This document shows, one piece after another, positions 17,559-27,543 of a stretch of DNA of 64,000 nucleotides (positions are counted from its first letter, which is position 1; the number at the start of each line of letters is the position of its first letter). Source of the stretch: Kribbella qitaiheensis (GTDB lineage: Bacteria; Actinomycetota; Actinomycetes; Propionibacteriales; Kribbellaceae); assembly GCF_014217565.1 (NCBI RefSeq), contig NZ_CP043661.1:1-64000 (forward strand). The letters run 5' to 3'. Under the pieces are notes generated by a model. That model ran no database searches, was not told the DNA's origin, and saw nothing but the letters and a program-made list of their open reading frames with translations. The position numbers and the translations under genes are program-made.

Positions 17559-17755
17559 ATGCGGTTGGTGCAGGTGGCCCAGCGGGCCGGAGTATCGGCG
17601 CAGACGGTGTAGAATGCGGTCAACAACCCTGAGCGGCTCGCTCCGGAGACGCTGAAGCGGATCCTGGCGGCGGTGGACGAACTCGGGTACGAGCCGAACC
17701 TGTCGGCGCGGGCACTCCGGAACCGCAGTTCGTCGCTGATCGCGTTCAAGACGCG
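17559..17755 (+). pseudogene. LacI-family regulator, 5' fragment with internal stop
   Basis: ATG 17559 opens a typical LacI DNA-binding headpiece: VQVAQRAGVSAQTV, then an in-frame TAG, then NAVNNPERLAPETLKRI and LDELGYEPN-type sequence (here VDELGYEPNLSARALRN). It continues to SSLIAFKT, where a LacI protein should enter its sugar-binding domain. Instead, about 17755, the sequence becomes the antisense of a short-chain dehydrogenase gene. The gene is broken twice, by the stop and by the junction. Confidence 0.75.
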
Positions 17756-17764
17756 GCCGGCCCG

Positions 17765-18061
17765 GCCGGACAAGGCGCCGAAATGGCCGTACCCCGCATT
17801 GTTGACGACGACATCGAGTCCGTCGAAGTGCTCCTCCGCAGTGTGGACGGCGTCGCTGACCGCGGCGGCATCAGTGACGTCGAATGTGATCGGCAAGATC
17901 GCGTCCGGGTACTTCTCGGTCAGGCCGGCGAGTGCCGAGATATCCCGCGCGGCCGCGGCGACGCGATCGCCGCGGCCGAGTGCGGCGCTGGTGAACGCCT
18001 TTCCGAAACCCCGTGAGGCTCCAGTGATCATCCAGGTCATGGTGTGCTGGTTTTGAGTCAT
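17765..18061 (-). pseudogene. short-chain dehydrogenase, 3'-truncated
   Basis: From ATG 18061 the frame gives MITGASRGFGKAFTSAAL, the NAD(P)-binding glycine motif of short-chain dehydrogenases, then FDVTDAAAVSDAV and the NNAGYGHFGAL motif. The protein is cut at about residue 99, before the catalytic Tyr-x-x-x-Lys, where the sequence runs into the LacI fragment on the other strand. Only the cofactor-binding half remains. It is divergent from the XRE regulator at 18163, a common pairing in actinobacteria, so it was probably that regulator's target. Confidence 0.75.
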
Positions 18062-18162
18062 GCCCTGACCATCGTCCGTACGGCGGATCGGAAGAAGGCT
18101 GCGTTCTGCCTGGGAGCGCCACACCCACCCTTCACGTACTTGTGCATGCCTACGATGGCGGC

Positions 18163-19032
18163 ATGGCGACTGCTCCACTTGGTGAATACCCGCGGGCCCG
18201 TCGCGCGCAGGTGACACCTGCGGACGCCGGTCTGGCAACGTACGGCGTTCGCCGCGTTCCTGGGCTGCGGCGCGAAGAGGTGGCGATGTCGGCCGGGATG
18301 AGTGTCGACTACTACATCCGTCTCGAGCAAGGTCGCGAAAAGAGTCCATCGGCCCAGGTCCTCGACGCGCTGAGCCAGGTTCTGCAGCTCGACGACGACG
18401 CTCGGCTACACCTCTATCGCCGGGCAGGCCTTACCCCCACACCGACCCGGGTGAGCGTCCCGGAGCGCGTCGATCCCGAACTGCTGCGGTTGATGGACAT
18501 GTGGCCTGACAATCCCGCGATCGTCCTCGGCCGGGCGTACGACATCCTCGCCGGTAATCGCCTGGCATGCGCGCTGTTCGACGGGTTCAAACAAGGCCCC
18601 AACCTGCTGAAGAAGATCTTTCTCGATCCTGACGCACAAGTCTTCTATCGCGATTGGGAGCAGGTCGCGCGCTACACCGTTGCGGGCTTTCGCCTGCTGC
18701 AGGGACGGACTCCCAACGATCCGCGAATCCGCGAGGTCGTTGAGGACCTGTCCCGGCGAAGCGCCGACTTCGTTGCGATGTGGGAACGGCACGAGGCTCG
18801 CGGCACCCGACTGGCGAGCAAACGGTTCCGTCACCCTGAGGCGGGTGACCTGACCCTTCGGATCAACGCCTTCGACGTACGTTCGACTCCTGGACAGGAG
18901 CTCATCGTCTATCACGCCGAGCCCGGCACCAGCAGCGCAGAAGCCCTTGCCCTCCTAGGAACCCTCGCCGCTACCGGCGAGGAGGAGCCCGTCCACTCTG
19001 CTCTGACACTGCCCGGCTACCGGCCGAGCTGA
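18163..19032 (+). CDS. XRE-family regulator with MmyB-like ligand domain
   Basis: The protein of about 289 residues has an N-terminal helix-turn-helix (about 20-75) containing VPGLRREEVAMSAGMSVDYY and RLEQGREKSPSAQVLDAL. A C-terminal MmyB-like domain (about 105-280) follows, with MDMWPDNPAIVLGRAYDILA and INAFDVRSTPGQELIVYHAE. MmyB-type domains are PAS-like and may bind a lipid or other small ligand. I chose the ATG at 18163; an in-frame GTG 21 bases upstream is possible. Such regulators usually control a divergent dehydrogenase, and here that dehydrogenase is truncated. Confidence 0.85.
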   Translation: MATAPLGEYPRARRAQVTPADAGLATYGVRRVPGLRREEVAMSAGMSVDYYIRLEQGREKSPSAQVLDALSQVLQLDDDARLHLYRRAGLTPTPTRVSVPERVDPELLRLMDMWPDNPAIVLGRAYDILAGNRLACALFDGFKQGPNLLKKIFLDPDAQVFYRDWEQVARYTVAGFRLLQGRTPNDPRIREVVEDLSRRSADFVAMWERHEARGTRLASKRFRHPEAGDLTLRINAFDVRSTPGQELIVYHAEPGTSSAEALALLGTLAATGEEEPVHSALTLPGYRPS

Positions 19033-19120
19033 CGACACCCCCGGGCCCGGCGGTCCGGCCTTGTATTAGTCCCTCGGGGTTACCGTGAGAGCGATCATGT
19101 CGCTGAGCAGAGGACGAGTA

Positions 19121-19876
19121 ATGCTGGGTCTGCCCGCGCAGGTTCGCGCCTGCCTCTTCGATCTCGATGGTGTGTTGACCGATACCGCGGCGGTGCACGC
19201 GGCAGCTTGGAAGGAGATGTTCGACGACTATCTCCGGGCCGCCGCCGACCAGGCAGGCACCGAGTTCGTTCCGTTCGACAAGCACGCGGAGTACGACGAG
19301 TACGTCGACGGGAAGCCGCGGACCGATGGCGTCCGCGACTTCCTGGCGTCGCGCGGGATCGAGCTGCCCGAAGGTACGCCGGACGACAAGCCCGGCAGTG
19401 AGACCGTCAACGGTCTCGGGAACAAGAAGAACGAAGCAGTACTGCGCCGCATCCACACCGACGGCGTCAAGGTGTTCGAGGGGTCCAGGCGCTATCTGGA
19501 AGCGGCCAAGGCAGCGGGACTCCGACGAGTCGTTGTGTCGTCGAGCGCGAACACCCGTGAGGTGCTGGAGGTGACCGGCCTGGCGCCGCTGGTGGAGCAC
19601 CGGGTCGACGGGGTGACCATTCGCGAGGAGAACCTGCACGGCAAGCCGGCGCCGGACACCTTCCTGGCCGGGGCGAAGTGGTGTGGCGTCGAACCGTCCG
19701 AGGCCGCCGTCTTCGAGGATGCCCTGGCCGGTGTCCAGGCGGGTCGCGCCGGCGCCTTCGGATTCGTCGTCGGCGTCGACCGGGTCGGGCAGGCCGAAGA
19801 GCTGACGAAGCACGGAGCTGACACGGTGGTCACCGACCTGGCCGACTTGATCGACCAGGCGGAGGACGCCAGATGA
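19121..19876 (+). CDS. beta-phosphoglucomutase-family HAD phosphatase/mutase
   Basis: The protein of 251 residues is a HAD-superfamily enzyme with nucleophile Asp in [11 protein letters not shown], a cap domain, [17 protein letters not shown] and the final Asp motif [15 protein letters not shown]. It fits beta-phosphoglucomutase, which interconverts beta-glucose 1-phosphate and glucose 6-phosphate. The start at ATG 19121 gives the family length; ATG 19097 and GTG 19085 are in frame. Its stop overlaps the GH65 start (ATGA at 19873), so it is coupled to the phosphorylase that would make its substrate. Confidence 0.85.
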   Translation: MLGLPAQVRACLFDLDGVLTDTAAVHAAAWKEMFDDYLRAAADQAGTEFVPFDKHAEYDEYVDGKPRTDGVRDFLASRGIELPEGTPDDKPGSETVNGLGNKKNEAVLRRIHTDGVKVFEGSRRYLEAAKAAGLRRVVVSSSANTREVLEVTGLAPLVEHRVDGVTIREENLHGKPAPDTFLAGAKWCGVEPSEAAVFEDALAGVQAGRAGAFGFVVGVDRVGQAEELTKHGADTVVTDLADLIDQAEDAR

Positions 19877-22254
19877 TCGATCGTGGAACGCGCCCGATCG
19901 AGCCGTGGCAGTTGCGGGAGACGCAGTTGCCGCTGGACGAACTGGCCCAGGCCGAGTCCCTGTTCGCGCTGTCCAACGGCCATATCGGGCTGCGCGGCAA
20001 CTTCGACGAGGGCGAGCCGTACGGCATCCCCGGCACCTACCTCAACTCCTTCTACGAGCGACGCCCGCTGCCGTACGCCGAAGCCGGCTACGGCTATCCC
20101 GAGTCGGGCCAGACGCTGGTCGACGTCACCAACGGCAAGCTGATCCGGCTGCTGGTGGACGACTCGCCGCTCGACGTCCGGTACGGCGTGGTGAACGCGC
20201 ACGAACGCTGCCTCGACTTCCGTGCCGGGATGTTGCGGCGCGAGGTCGACTGGACCTCACCGGCCGGCAAGCGGGTCAAGGTCCGGTCCAAGCGGCTGGT
20301 CTCGTTGACCCAGCGCGCGGTCGCCGCCATCGAGTACGTCGTGGAGGCGGTCGACGAACCGATCCGGCTGGTGGTGCAGTCGGAACTGGTCGCGAACGAG
20401 ACCCAGCCCCGGCTGTCCGACGATCCCCGCGTCTCCGCCGTCCTGGAGAGCCCGTTGCAGGCCGTCTCGCAGGACTCCGACGCCGAGGAAGTCATCCTGG
20501 CGCACCGGACCCGGGCGAGTGGGCTGTTGATGGCCGCGGGAATGGCGCACCTGGTCGAGTGTTCGGCGCGGATGGAGCAGGACGTCGACGTACGGGAGGA
20601 CTGGGGACGCCACACGATCATCTGCGAGCTGAAGCCGGGGGAGACCCTGCGGGTGGTGAAGTTCCTCGCTTACGGATGGTCGGGTCTGCGGTCGGAGACG
20701 GCGGTGACAGACCAGGTCTCGGCGGCACTGGCAGCGGCCAAGTTCTCCGGCTGGGACGGGTTGGTCGAGCAGCAGCGGGACTACCTGGACGACTTCTGGG
20801 ACGCGGCCGATGTGAAGGTCGAGGGCAATCCCGAACTGCAGCAGGCTGTTCGCTTCGCGTTGTTCCACGTCCTGCAGGCCGGCGCCCGGGCCGAGCGGCG
20901 GGGCATCCCGTCCAAGGGGCTGACCGGCGCGGGGTACGACGGGCACACGTTCTGGGACACCGAGGGCTTCGTGTTGCCTACCCTGACGCTGACCGTGCCG
21001 GACGCGACCGCCGACGCCCTGCGCTGGCGGCATTCCACCCTGCAGTTGGCGAAGGATCGGGCCGCGGAACTCGGCCTGAAGGGCGCGGCCTTTCCCTGGC
21101 GGACGATCCGGGGCCAGGAGTGCTCCGGGTACTGGCCGGCCGGTACTGCCGCCTTCCATCTCGATGCCGACATCGCCGCGGCGATCGAGCGCTATCACGC
21201 GGCCACCGGCGACGACGACTTCATCCAGGAGTGCGGCCTGGAACTGCTGGCCGAGACGGCCCGGCTGTGGATCTCGCTCGGGCACCACGACCGGCGCGGC
21301 AAGTGGCACCTGCCCGGCGTCACCGGCCCCGACGAGTACAGCGCTGTTGCCGACGACAACGTTTTCACCAACCTGATGGCCGCCCGCAATCTGAAGACCG
21401 CGGCGAGGATGGCGGCCAGGTTCCCCGACGATGCCCGCAAGCTGGGGGTGTCGGTGGAGGAGGAGGCCACCTGGCGTGATGCCGCTGCCGCGGTGTACAT
21501 CCCGTACGACGAGGAACTGGGGGTGCATCCTCAGTCGGAGGGCTTCACCGGGTACGCGGAGTGGGACTTCGAGGCGTGGAAGGGCCGGTATCCGCTGCTC
21601 CTGCACGCGCCGTACTTCGAGCTGTACCGCAAGCAGGTCGTCAAGCAGGCGGATCTGATGCTGGCGATGTACTGGTGCGGCGACGAATTCACCGCGGAGC
21701 AGAAGGCCCGCAACGTCGACTACTACGAGCGGATCACCGTTCGCGACTCGTCCCTGTCGGCCTGCGTGCAGGCGGTGACCGCTGCCGAGGTCGGGCATCT
21801 GGATCTCGCCTACGACTACGCGTACGAGGCCGCGCTGATCGATCTACTCGACCTGCACAACAACACCGCCGACGGTCTGCACATGGCCTCGCTGGCGGGT
21901 GCGTGGACGGCGCTGGTCGCCGGCTTCGGCGGTCTGCGGGAGCGCGAGTCCGGGCCCTGCTTCGACCCTGCCCTCCCTGGCGGACTGACCGGCCTGACGT
22001 TCACCGTCCGCTGGCGCGATGTCCGGCTGCGCGTCAAGATCAGCCCGGACGAAGTCACGTACGACGTCCACGACGGCCCGACCGCAAGCCTCGCCATCTT
22101 CCACGCCGGCGAGAAGATCTTCGTGAAGGCCGGCACCCCGGTAACCCGCCGCCTGACCCCAAGAAAGCCGCTACTACCCCAACCCGTCCAACCCATAGGC
22201 CGCGAACCCCTAGCAGCCTTCGGCCGAACCCTCGGCGACCGCGGCACGTCCTGA
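19873..22254 (+). CDS. glycoside hydrolase family 65 disaccharide phosphorylase
   Basis: The 793-residue protein has the GH65 layout: an N-terminal beta-sandwich (1-270), a linker, an (alpha/alpha)6 barrel (about 300-700) and a small C-terminal beta domain. The acid catalyst Glu is in [19 protein letters not shown], and the barrel shows [17 protein letters not shown]65 enzymes cleave maltose, trehalose or kojibiose with phosphate to give beta-glucose 1-phosphate and glucose. Coupling to the HAD mutase gene gives a complete route to glucose 6-phosphate. Which disaccharide is used cannot be read from sequence. No transporter is adjacent. Confidence 0.9.
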   Translation: MIDRGTRPIEPWQLRETQLPLDELAQAESLFALSNGHIGLRGNFDEGEPYGIPGTYLNSFYERRPLPYAEAGYGYPESGQTLVDVTNGKLIRLLVDDSPLDVRYGVVNAHERCLDFRAGMLRREVDWTSPAGKRVKVRSKRLVSLTQRAVAAIEYVVEAVDEPIRLVVQSELVANETQPRLSDDPRVSAVLESPLQAVSQDSDAEEVILAHRTRASGLLMAAGMAHLVECSARMEQDVDVREDWGRHTIICELKPGETLRVVKFLAYGWSGLRSETAVTDQVSAALAAAKFSGWDGLVEQQRDYLDDFWDAADVKVEGNPELQQAVRFALFHVLQAGARAERRGIPSKGLTGAGYDGHTFWDTEGFVLPTLTLTVPDATADALRWRHSTLQLAKDRAAELGLKGAAFPWRTIRGQECSGYWPAGTAAFHLDADIAAAIERYHAATGDDDFIQECGLELLAETARLWISLGHHDRRGKWHLPGVTGPDEYSAVADDNVFTNLMAARNLKTAARMAARFPDDARKLGVSVEEEATWRDAAAAVYIPYDEELGVHPQSEGFTGYAEWDFEAWKGRYPLLLHAPYFELYRKQVVKQADLMLAMYWCGDEFTAEQKARNVDYYERITVRDSSLSACVQAVTAAEVGHLDLAYDYAYEAALIDLLDLHNNTADGLHMASLAGAWTALVAGFGGLRERESGPCFDPALPGGLTGLTFTVRWRDVRLRVKISPDEVTYDVHDGPTASLAIFHAGEKIFVKAGTPVTRRLTPRKPLLPQPVQPIGREPLAAFGRTLGDRGTS

Positions 22255-22328
22255 CGCTGGCGAGACCTGCACAGAACCTTCACGAGTTGTGCGCTCTTCC
22301 TGAGCAAACCTGCTTCTAGGCTCGCAGC

Positions 22329-23030
22329 ATGGGAGTCAGCGAAGTTGACCGGAGGATCCTCGTGGTCGAGGACGAGCCGGTGATCAACCAGGCGGTCACC
22401 GATCGCCTGCGGGGCTCGGGGTACGACGTGGTGCAGGCGTGGGACGGGCCTGGTGCGGTCGCGATGTTCGAACAGACCGCGCCGGATCTGGTCCTGCTGG
22501 ACGTGATGCTCCCCGGCTTCGACGGCCACGAGGTCTGCCGGCGGATCCAGGCCGGCCGGCCCGTCCCCGTGCTGATGCTGACAGCCCGGGACGACGAGGC
22601 GGACATCCTGGTGGGGCTGGGCGTGGGGGCCGACGACTATCTCACCAAGCCGTTCCGGATGCGTGAGCTGGTGGCCAGGGTCGCCGCGCTGCTGAGGCGG
22701 GTCGACCGTGCGGCCGAGCTCGCCGCCCACACCAGCAGCGATCTGGGCGATCTGCGGATCGATCCGGCCTCGCGCCGGGTCTGGGTCGCCGACACCGAGG
22801 TGCATCTGACACCGACCGAGTTCGATCTCCTGCTCTGCCTGGCAGCCAGCCCTGGTGTCGTCCTGACCAGGGAGAACCTGTACGCCGAAGTCTGGGGCTG
22901 GCCGGGTGCCTCCGGGACCCGCACGGTCGACAGTCACGTCAAGGCGCTGCGCGCCAAGATCGGTGCGGACCGGGTCCGCACAGTTCACGGCGTCGGCTAT
23001 GCCCTCGAGTTGGTGGCGCCGAATGAGTAG
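22329..23030 (+). CDS. OmpR-family response regulator
   Basis: The 233-residue protein has a receiver domain (1-125) with VVEDEPVINQ, the phospho-acceptor Asp in LVLLDVMLPGFDG and the Lys in DYLTKPFRM. A winged-helix DNA-binding domain follows (135-230) with LTPTEFDLLLCLAASPGVVL and VDSHVKALRAKIG. It overlaps the kinase gene by eight bases (ATGAGTAG), so the pair is translated together. Target genes are not evident, though the downstream membrane domain is a candidate partner. Confidence 0.92.
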   Translation: MGVSEVDRRILVVEDEPVINQAVTDRLRGSGYDVVQAWDGPGAVAMFEQTAPDLVLLDVMLPGFDGHEVCRRIQAGRPVPVLMLTARDDEADILVGLGVGADDYLTKPFRMRELVARVAALLRRVDRAAELAAHTSSDLGDLRIDPASRRVWVADTEVHLTPTEFDLLLCLAASPGVVLTRENLYAEVWGWPGASGTRTVDSHVKALRAKIGADRVRTVHGVGYALELVAPNE

Positions 23031-25578
23031 CCCGGTGCTGGACCAGGTCCGCTCGGTCAAGGTGAAGCTCGGCCTCCTCGTCGCGATCAGCGTCACGGTG
23101 GCCTCGGTCCTGGCGGCGGTCGGCGCCACCGGCAGCGTGCCGGTCTGGCTCAGCGTCCCGGTCACGGTGGCTTTGGCCCTTGGCGTGACCCAGTTGCTGG
23201 CCGTCGGAATGACTTCGCCGCTGCGCGAGATGACCGCGGCCGCTCGGGTGATGGCGCGCGGCGACTACTCCGGCCGGGTCACCGCCACGTCGAGCGACGA
23301 GGTGGGTGAGCTGGCCCGGGCGTTCAACCGGATGGCCGAGGACCTGGCCGCCGTCGATCGCCAGCGCCGCGAACTGGTCGCGAACGTGAGCCATGAGTTG
23401 CGTACGCCGCTCGCCGCCTTGTGCGCAGTACTCGAGAACCTTGTCGACGGAGTAGCCGAGCCGGACCCCGTGACCCTGCGGACAGCGCTCGACCAGGCCG
23501 AACGGCTCACCGCCCTCGCCTCCGACCTGCTCGATCTTGCCCGGGTGGACGCAGGCGAGACCCAGCTGTCCACCACGCAGGTGCCGGTCCTGGAGTTGCT
23601 GGAACGCGCGGTAGCTGAGGCGGAGGTGAGCGGCCGAGAGGTGGGCTACGACGTACGGGTTCTGCCGCCGGGGCTGACTGTCCCGGCCGACCTGGCACGA
23701 CTCCACCAGTTGGTGGCCAATCTGCTCGACAACGCGTCCCGGCACAGCCCTACCGGCGCCGTCGTCCGAATCACCGCCCAAGGGAACGCGACCGGCTGGC
23801 GGCTCGAGGTCGCCGACGAGGGGCCGGGGATTCCGATCGCCGATCGGGACCGGGTCTTCGAGCGGTTCGGGACGCTGGGCGAGGCCGAAGGCGGTGGCGG
23901 TACCGGCCTCGGTCTCGCGATCGCCCGCTGGGTCACCGAGCTGCACGGCGGCACCATCCACTTCGTCGAGCCCGAGCCGCGCAGTACGGGTGCCCGGGTC
24001 CGCGTCGAACTTCCGCACCATCCCGTCCACAAGAAAGTTCAGGAGCCAGTGATGACGAAGCCGGCCGATAGTCCGCCACCAACGGCACCGATCGCACCGA
24101 CCCCACCAGCCGCGGCTGCGGTGGCCAGGGCGCCGGAGTCGGGACTGGACATGTTGTTCGGCAGCTTCTGGCCCGATGCCCGCGTGCCCGGGAAGGTGCG
24201 CGCGGTGCTCTACTGCCTGGCGGTCGGCCTGCTGGCCGGCATCATCCTTCCGTTCCGCGACCTCGGGATCGGCACGTTCGTACTCCTGGTTGCGGCCGGC
24301 GGCGTGATCCTGCGCTTCAGCGTCAACCGCCGGTCCCGCTTCACCCAGGCCTGTGCCGTGCTCTGTCTGCTGCTGGCGTCGACCGTTGCCGTCAGGGACG
24401 CCGAGTGGATCGCGATTCTGTGCCTCTTCGCCGGTGGTGCGGTCTGCATGGCCGCACTGGTGAACGGCCGCACCCTGCCCGCATTCGTTCTGGCCGGCAT
24501 CGCCTGGCCGCTCGCCGGCCTCCGCGGGCTCCCGTGGCTGGGTCGCTCCCTGCAGGCTGTCACTGGTCTGAAGGCAAGTGCGGCGGCGCTGCGAACAGTC
24601 GTGTTGTCGGTCCTCGGGGTCCTTGTCTTCGGACTGCTGTTCGCCTCGGCCGACGCGGTCTTCGCCAAATGGGCGGGCGCGATCGTCCCGGACCTGGAGT
24701 TCGACTCGTTCGTACTACGGGCGTTCCTCACCGTCGCGGTCGGCGGCGTAGTGCTGGCCGCGACGTACCTCGGGCTGAACCCGCCGAAGGTCGAGCCGGC
24801 AGCCGGTACGGTGCGGCCCGTCGCGCGGCGGTACGAGTGGCTCGCACCAGTGCTGCTGGTGGTCGCGGTCTTCGTGGTCTTCCTTGCTGCGCAGGTCACT
24901 GCAAGCTTCGGCGGCCATGCCTACCTCAAGCGGATCACCGGGCTGACCTACGCGGAGTACGTCCATCAGGGCTTCGGTCAGCTCACGGTAGCTACCGCAC
25001 TCACCCTGCTGGTGGTCTGGGCGGCCGCGCGCAAGGCACCTCGTACTACGGCCGCGGACGTGGCCTGGTTGCGCGGATCACTCGGCCTGCTTTGCGTACT
25101 GACCCTGGTCGTCGTTGCGTCGGCCCTCTACCGGATGCACGTCTACCAGGAGGCCTACGGCTTCACCCAGCTCCGCCTTCTGGTCGACGTGTTCGAAGGC
25201 TGGCTCGGACTGCTGGTGCTCGGCGTGATGGTGGCGGGTCTGACGCTCCGCGCGAACTGGCTGCCCCGCGCGGCGTTGCTCAGCGGCGCCGGTCTCCTGT
25301 TCCTGCTGGGCGCGATCAACCCGGATGCCTGGATCGCGCAGCACAACGTGGACCGGTACGCTGATACCGGTAAGGTGGATTGGCCTTTCCTGCAAGGGCT
25401 TTCGGACGATGCGGTCCCGGTCCTCAACAAGCTCCCCGCCGACGCGGCCGGCTGCGCGCTGAAAGGCCATGACGTGAGCGACGACGACTGGCTCGAATGG
25501 AACCTCGGTCGCCATCGCGCCCAGTCCATCCTGAAAACAGTGCCGAAGGACGGCGTCTGCCCCGGCCGTACCAGCTAG
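23023..25578 (+). CDS. sensor histidine kinase reading through into a DUF4173 membrane protein
   Basis: The 851-residue frame has two parts. Residues 1-343 are a histidine kinase with two N-terminal membrane helices and almost no extracellular loop, a HAMP domain (about 63-115), His124 in SHELRTP, and an ATPase domain with DEGPGIP and GGTGLGLAI. Residues 344-851 have about twelve membrane segments and match DUF4173 proteins. At the junction CAGGAG precedes ATG 24052 (MTKPADS) at normal ribosome-site spacing, as if a separate gene once began there and the kinase stop codon was lost. The kinase may therefore exist as a fusion plus a free DUF4173 protein. Confidence 0.8.
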   Translation: MSSPVLDQVRSVKVKLGLLVAISVTVASVLAAVGATGSVPVWLSVPVTVALALGVTQLLAVGMTSPLREMTAAARVMARGDYSGRVTATSSDEVGELARAFNRMAEDLAAVDRQRRELVANVSHELRTPLAALCAVLENLVDGVAEPDPVTLRTALDQAERLTALASDLLDLARVDAGETQLSTTQVPVLELLERAVAEAEVSGREVGYDVRVLPPGLTVPADLARLHQLVANLLDNASRHSPTGAVVRITAQGNATGWRLEVADEGPGIPIADRDRVFERFGTLGEAEGGGGTGLGLAIARWVTELHGGTIHFVEPEPRSTGARVRVELPHHPVHKKVQEPVMTKPADSPPPTAPIAPTPPAAAAVARAPESGLDMLFGSFWPDARVPGKVRAVLYCLAVGLLAGIILPFRDLGIGTFVLLVAAGGVILRFSVNRRSRFTQACAVLCLLLASTVAVRDAEWIAILCLFAGGAVCMAALVNGRTLPAFVLAGIAWPLAGLRGLPWLGRSLQAVTGLKASAAALRTVVLSVLGVLVFGLLFASADAVFAKWAGAIVPDLEFDSFVLRAFLTVAVGGVVLAATYLGLNPPKVEPAAGTVRPVARRYEWLAPVLLVVAVFVVFLAAQVTASFGGHAYLKRITGLTYAEYVHQGFGQLTVATALTLLVVWAAARKAPRTTAADVAWLRGSLGLLCVLTLVVVASALYRMHVYQEAYGFTQLRLLVDVFEGWLGLLVLGVMVAGLTLRANWLPRAALLSGAGLLFLLGAINPDAWIAQHNVDRYADTGKVDWPFLQGLSDDAVPVLNKLPADAAGCALKGHDVSDDDWLEWNLGRHRAQSILKTVPKDGVCPGRTS

Positions 25579-25588
25579 TCCTGAAAGA

Positions 25589-25637
25589 CTGAAGGCCCCG
25601 ACCGGGTGGGGCGGGTTCACGTGGTCGGGGCCTTCAG
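25589..25637. terminator. bidirectional hairpin terminator
   Basis: Perfect 15-base arms CTGAAGGCCCCGACC (25589-25603) and GGTCGGGGCCTTCAG (25623-25637) lie between the convergent kinase fusion and metallopeptidase genes. Confidence 0.85.
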
Positions 25638-25647
25638 CAACTAGCGC

Positions 25648-26826
25648 TTAGCGGTTGCTGAGCTTGGTGTACTCCTGCTTGGTCATTTCGTGGAGTTCGT
25701 GCGAGGCGGTCTTCGGCTTCGGGCTGCCGCCGCCGACGTCGCCACCGCCGAAGCGGATGTTGGCCCAGTTGTTCTGGGCGGTCAGGGTCGACTTGCTGCC
25801 GTCGCCGTTGATGCTGGTGGACGTGGTGTCGGCGGTGTCGCCGTCACAGTTCCAGTCGATGCCGGCGTTGGCCGCACCCGACGTACGGGTGGTGCCGTTG
25901 GCGCACTTCCAGGACGTCTTCCAGGTCGAGGCCTGGCTGGTGTTCAGGCCGACCGACTCGTTCAGGCTCCGCTCGTTCAGCGCGGGCGGCGCGAAGGTGG
26001 AGTAGCTGAACCAGCTGGCGCCGCTGGTTCGCGGTACGCCATTGAACTGGAAGGCGTAGTTCATCACGCTGAGGTAGTTCGGCTTGTAGTTGACGCTGTC
26101 GGTGCCACCGTGGGTCAGGCCGAGGTCGTGCCCGAGTTCGTGGATGAAGGTGCCCACGTTCATGTTCTCGGTGACGGTCCACTGGCACTTCGGGCCCATC
26201 GTGACGATGAAGGTGTCGTTCGGGATGGCGAAGGCGTTGCCGCTGCTGCAACTGTTGTCGTAGTCGTCGGCCCAGAGCATGTAGTGGAAGACGGCCTTGC
26301 GGACCGAGGCGAAGTTGGCGTTCTTGATCGCGTCGGTCTGCGACTCGGCGGGGGACAGGTTGCTGTCGTAGGGCACCTGGTTGCCGCCGCCGAGGTCGTA
26401 CGCCGCGCCGGCCGCCGCCCCACCGTCGAGGTGGATCCGGATCCCGGTACTGCCGTCCGGGTTGCTGATCGGCGCGTTGGCGAAGCTCTGGACGATCCGG
26501 TCGAACGCTGCCGTCGAGGCCAGTCGCCCGCTCATGTAGTCCATCTCGACGAACAGGTCCTTCTTGTTCGGCGTCGCGCCGAGGGCGGGCAGGTCGACGT
26601 CGACGACGCCGTCACCGTTGGCGTCGTAGCCATCGGTCTCCCAGGCATCTGGCAGCGAGTCGCCGTCCGTATCAGTCGCGGTAGTAGCGGCGGCGAGGGC
26701 TGGCGCCGGTGCGGGCGGTTGCTGCTTGTCCGGCGCGATCGAGGCGACGGCACCACTGGCAGCGGCGGCGGTCAGAGCGAGCGCGGACAGCGTGGCGAGC
26801 ACGACGGCGCGAGGGCGGAATTTCAT
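25648..26826 (-). CDS. secreted zinc metallopeptidase
   Basis: The protein of 392 residues starts at ATG 26826 with a clear signal peptide (MKFRPRAVVLATLSALALTA, cut probably after AVAS). A calcium-binding segment follows, DTDGDSLPDAWETDGYDANG, of the thrombospondin type 3 or EF-hand kind (about 52-78). The catalytic motif is HELGHDLGLTH at 229-239 with a third His, and Met255 in YLSVMNYAF is the Met-turn. It therefore looks like a metzincin-type secreted protease. The C-terminal Gly-rich tail is not recognised. It is a single gene, convergent with the kinase fusion. Confidence 0.88.
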   Translation of the reverse strand: MKFRPRAVVLATLSALALTAAAASGAVASIAPDKQQPPAPAPALAAATTATDTDGDSLPDAWETDGYDANGDGVVDVDLPALGATPNKKDLFVEMDYMSGRLASTAAFDRIVQSFANAPISNPDGSTGIRIHLDGGAAAGAAYDLGGGNQVPYDSNLSPAESQTDAIKNANFASVRKAVFHYMLWADDYDNSCSSGNAFAIPNDTFIVTMGPKCQWTVTENMNVGTFIHELGHDLGLTHGGTDSVNYKPNYLSVMNYAFQFNGVPRTSGASWFSYSTFAPPALNERSLNESVGLNTSQASTWKTSWKCANGTTRTSGAANAGIDWNCDGDTADTTSTSINGDGSKSTLTAQNNWANIRFGGGDVGGGSPKPKTASHELHEMTKQEYTKLSNR

Positions 26827-26982
26827 CGATCTCCTCAACTGGGGCGGGGCGGCGTTTCCACAGAATGAGGTCGATCGGCCACTGAATGCAATGATCATCT
26901 GCCGATGCGAGGGGTTTCCCGCAACCTGAACGTTGGCCCAACAAGGGGTTTCCCCTCTGCGGCCGGTCGGCTGTTCAAGGCG

Positions 26983-27498
26983 TTACTGAGTACGGAGTAC
27001 AGGCTCCTGTGGTTCTGACAGGAGGGCGATGCGGGTGCGCGGGCGCTTGGGAAGACGAACAACGAGAAGACGAACGACGGGACGACGAGCACCAGAACGA
27101 GAAAGGCTCCAGGGCGAAGAGAACGCGAGGCCGATCTGCCCCGCCACGAAGACCAGGCCGGCGACTGCCATCCACGGCCGCCAGCGCTGCGGCCGCTGAA
27201 GGTCCGTCTGCGCCAGCCGAAGGGCGCCTGCCCGTACTTCGGGGTCCGCTGGAACAGGTCCGGTACGCGCCGCCCGGATCGCCGCCGTCCGGTCGGTCTG
27301 CGTCGCCTCGCCGAGCGCTCGCCGCTCTGCCCGCCACCTGAACTTGAGGGGGAGGGTCGTTGCGACGGCCAGAACGACGCCACCGACCGCTGCGAGCTCG
27401 AAGGCCGGCAGCAGGCTGTCGCCGCTGGCCAGGTTCACCGCGAAGAGGATGGCGGTCCAAGGAATCCAGGTGACCGGGAGCAGGGCCCAGACCGGCAT
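26983..27498 (-). CDS. hypothetical membrane protein, C-terminus possibly frameshifted
   Basis: Two hydrophobic helices at the N-terminus (about 1-50) precede a charged cytoplasmic region (52-108) with several Arg-rich helices. A third helix, MAVAGLVFVAGQIGLAF, lies at about 109-125. In this frame the remainder is Arg-rich and unlike a membrane protein. In another frame, from about 27110, FLVLVLVVPSFVFSLFVFPS would make a fourth helix. A one-base shift near 27110 would then give a normal four-helix protein ending near 26895. I recognise no family. It follows the TetR gene in the same direction by 45 bases. Confidence 0.5.
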   Translation of the reverse strand: MPVWALLPVTWIPWTAILFAVNLASGDSLLPAFELAAVGGVVLAVATTLPLKFRWRAERRALGEATQTDRTAAIRAARTGPVPADPEVRAGALRLAQTDLQRPQRWRPWMAVAGLVFVAGQIGLAFSSPWSLSRSGARRPVVRLLVVRLPKRPRTRIALLSEPQEPVLRTQ

Positions 27499-27543
27499 GG
27501 ACAGCAGGCGATCGAGTATGGGGCTCGCCGAGGCCAGGCGGGT

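Noticed and set aside
19905..21479. 524-codon frame inside the GH65 gene on the same strand
   Set aside because: It is a shifted reading of the GH65 coding sequence with Arg/Gly-rich text.
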